Positions 33,191 to 34,173 of a DNA stretch of 34,173 bases are shown here, one piece after another. The notes under the pieces were generated by a model that worked only from the letters and a program-made list of their open reading frames with translations, did no database searches and was not told the DNA's origin. The DNA lies in assembly GCA_003327425.1 (NCBI GenBank), contig QOQW01000013.1:125351-159523 (forward strand), given 5' to 3'. The position numbers and the translations under genes were made by a program. Positions within the stretch are counted from its first letter, which is position 1. Each line of letters starts with the position of its first letter. This DNA is from Candidatus Ozemibacter sibiricus. Its GTDB lineage: Bacteria > Muiribacteriota > Ozemobacteria > Ozemobacterales > Ozemobacteraceae.

Positions 33191-33968
33191 GGGATTCTCC
33201 TTGCTGGAAGGGAATGAGACCCCCGTGTAGGCGAACATGATGTTGGTCTGAAATTCGCCACGGGCCTCTTAGGCAAAGAGCATGCCAAGGTTTTGTATAG
33301 ATCTTCACCACCGGCGGCGAAGTCGAAGTCGCCCCAGCCAGTTCGGCGGCCAGCAGCCACAGGCCATCAGGTAGCCTCAGGCGGGAAAATGGACAACGCC
33401 GACTTGCCGACAAAATTCAGTATGCCTTTGCAGATCACCGCCTTTCCCGCCATGCGAATTTTTGAACATCATTCTTGTCACGCCGGTCCACCCGAAGGAT
33501 CAGCCGCATGCCAAAATTTCGGCATCAGTCATCAGGCTCGCCACAGCGTACACAACCCATCAAAACCTGCATCAACACGGAGTATGGCCCATCAATCCAA
33601 CCCCAACGAAAACAAATCCGATGTTTTCCACCCTGGCGAACCGGCTCCCTTAGAGGGTTTGGCATCCCGAGCATTGTGCAGGGGAATTCGAAAAATTCCG
33701 TGTATGATCGGACGCCTCTTCACTCCTAGATTTCCAATGCCAGCGGCCGCCATGGCAACCCCTCAAACTCGAACTCCGATATCGATCCGTACATCATCCT
33801 GCCAATTTTCGAGCCAGGAGAGGCTGTTGCACGAATACTAAAAACGACATTTCTGTACGGGCCACCGGAGACCCGCTCTAGATCATACCGGAGGCCCCCC
33901 GCAAAAAATTCATACAGCCAGAGCCATTGAGAAAGGGGGCCTCCGGCAGTGAAGGCCCGCGCCGTCAC
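33191..33968. other. Long AT-richer region without a convincing gene
   Basis: About 780 bases with several overlapping open frames on both strands, none with a ribosome site plus protein-like composition. A dyad GGAATTCGAAAAATTCC (33683-33699) is followed by TATGAT at 33703-33708, a possible operator/-10 for a plus-strand transcript, but no open frame follows it well. Decayed accessory DNA is the simplest reading. Confidence 0.5.
33888..33946. repeat. Perfect 12-bp inverted repeat downstream of the PIN gene
   Basis: CCGGAGGCCCCC (33888-33899) and GGGGGCCTCCGG (33935-33946) surround a 35-nt AT-rich loop. It begins 22 nt past the PIN-domain stop codon on the minus strand. It may be a transcription terminator or a REP-like element; there is no U-tract and no second copy in the window. 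Confidence 0.6.
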
Positions 33969-34173
33969 TCATTTTTTCCGCCTGGCGGGAAGATGGGAGG
34001 CGAAGAAGTCGGCGGGGGTCAGAATACGCACTCCTTTGACCCGGCGACCGAACAGGGGGCCGAAATGTCTGAAGTCGCCGGTCAGAAGAATGTCAGCCTT
34101 GATCTGGATCGCGGCCGCAAGTATGGGGAGATCCTTGTCTGGAAGCTGGATGGAAGGAGGCAGGCGGGAACCT
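33969..34173 (-). CDS. PIN-domain protein, C-terminal fragment (gene runs off the right edge)
   Basis: The last 67 codons are visible, with the stop at 33969-33971. The reading gives LPDKDLPILAAAIQIKAD, then ILLTGDFRHFGPL, then GVRILTPADFFASHL. This is the C-terminal half of a PIN domain: the acidic DKD and TGDFRHF positions bind the metal for RNase activity. Most such proteins are toxins of VapC-like toxin-antitoxin pairs, in which case the antitoxin gene would lie just beyond the right edge; this cannot be checked here. Confidence 0.85.
   Translation of the reverse strand, partial: GSRLPPSIQLPDKDLPILAAAIQIKADILLTGDFRHFGPLFGRRVKGVRILTPADFFASHLPARRKK

Noticed and set aside
33293-33841. Open frames in the right-hand gene-poor region, including an IDPYIILPIFEPGEAVARIL-like reading near 33760
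   Set aside because: No start codon with a ribosome site, a stop just upstream in the same frame, and no recognisable family; probably chance or decayed sequence.

Overview
The window comes from a GC-rich bacterial chromosome, by eye roughly two-thirds G+C over most of its length. The organism looks Gram-negative and at least partly anaerobic. It carries an anaerobe-type hybrid-cluster protein (Hcp) with its own ferredoxin-like partner, several secreted lipoproteins, type IV pilus/type II secretion-like pseudopilins, STAS and HD-GYP signalling proteins, HtpG and GalT. The mix of fibronectin-III lipoproteins, pseudopilins with long leaders and HEAT/STAS proteins would suit candidate phyla such as Riflebacteria, but nothing in the sequence places it firmly.

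Layout. 1-3627 (minus, cut by the left edge) is a lipoprotein with a papain-like domain that has lost all three catalytic residues, followed by at least nine FN3 repeats. 4011-7094 (plus) is a nitrosative/redox stress operon: an Rrf2 regulator whose promoter overlaps a long palindrome, a two-cluster ferredoxin-like protein, then hcp and a terminator. 7199-9493 (minus) holds mntP followed by a radical SAM protein with unusual cysteine spacing. 9556-9754 is a MITE-like element with terminal inverted repeats and a perfect 8-bp target duplication. 9856-12349 (minus) is an overlapping pair: a flavin-reductase-like (PPOX) protein with a collagen-like tail, and a GAF/HD-GYP protein with a degenerate receiver. 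12627-19864 (minus) is another overlapping pair: a 2195-residue DUF4011/superfamily-1 helicase/nuclease/DUF3320 protein and a Nudix protein.

From 20176 most genes are on the plus strand. In order they are a HEAT-repeat membrane protein, a STAS protein, a lipoprotein with a C-terminal HExxH metallopeptidase domain, a terminator, a second STAS protein joined by ATGA overlaps to three pseudopilin-like genes, galT, and htpG. The last 2 kb are visibly less GC-rich. They hold a secreted protein of unknown function, about 780 bases without a convincing gene, and the 3' end of a PIN-domain gene.

Themes. Translational coupling is common: ATGA or 8-nt overlaps occur at six junctions. Several genes (PPOX, the HEAT protein, galT and possibly the giant helicase) have a good -35/-10 promoter whose -10 box ends only 6-8 nt before the ATG, which predicts leaderless mRNAs; others such as ferredoxin, hcp, htpG and the lipoproteins have strong Shine-Dalgarno sites. 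The most unusual units are the dead papain/FN3 lipoprotein, the STAS-metallopeptidase-STAS-pseudopilin block, the PPOX-collagen/HD-GYP pair and the giant helicase-nuclease with a transglutaminase-like N-terminus.
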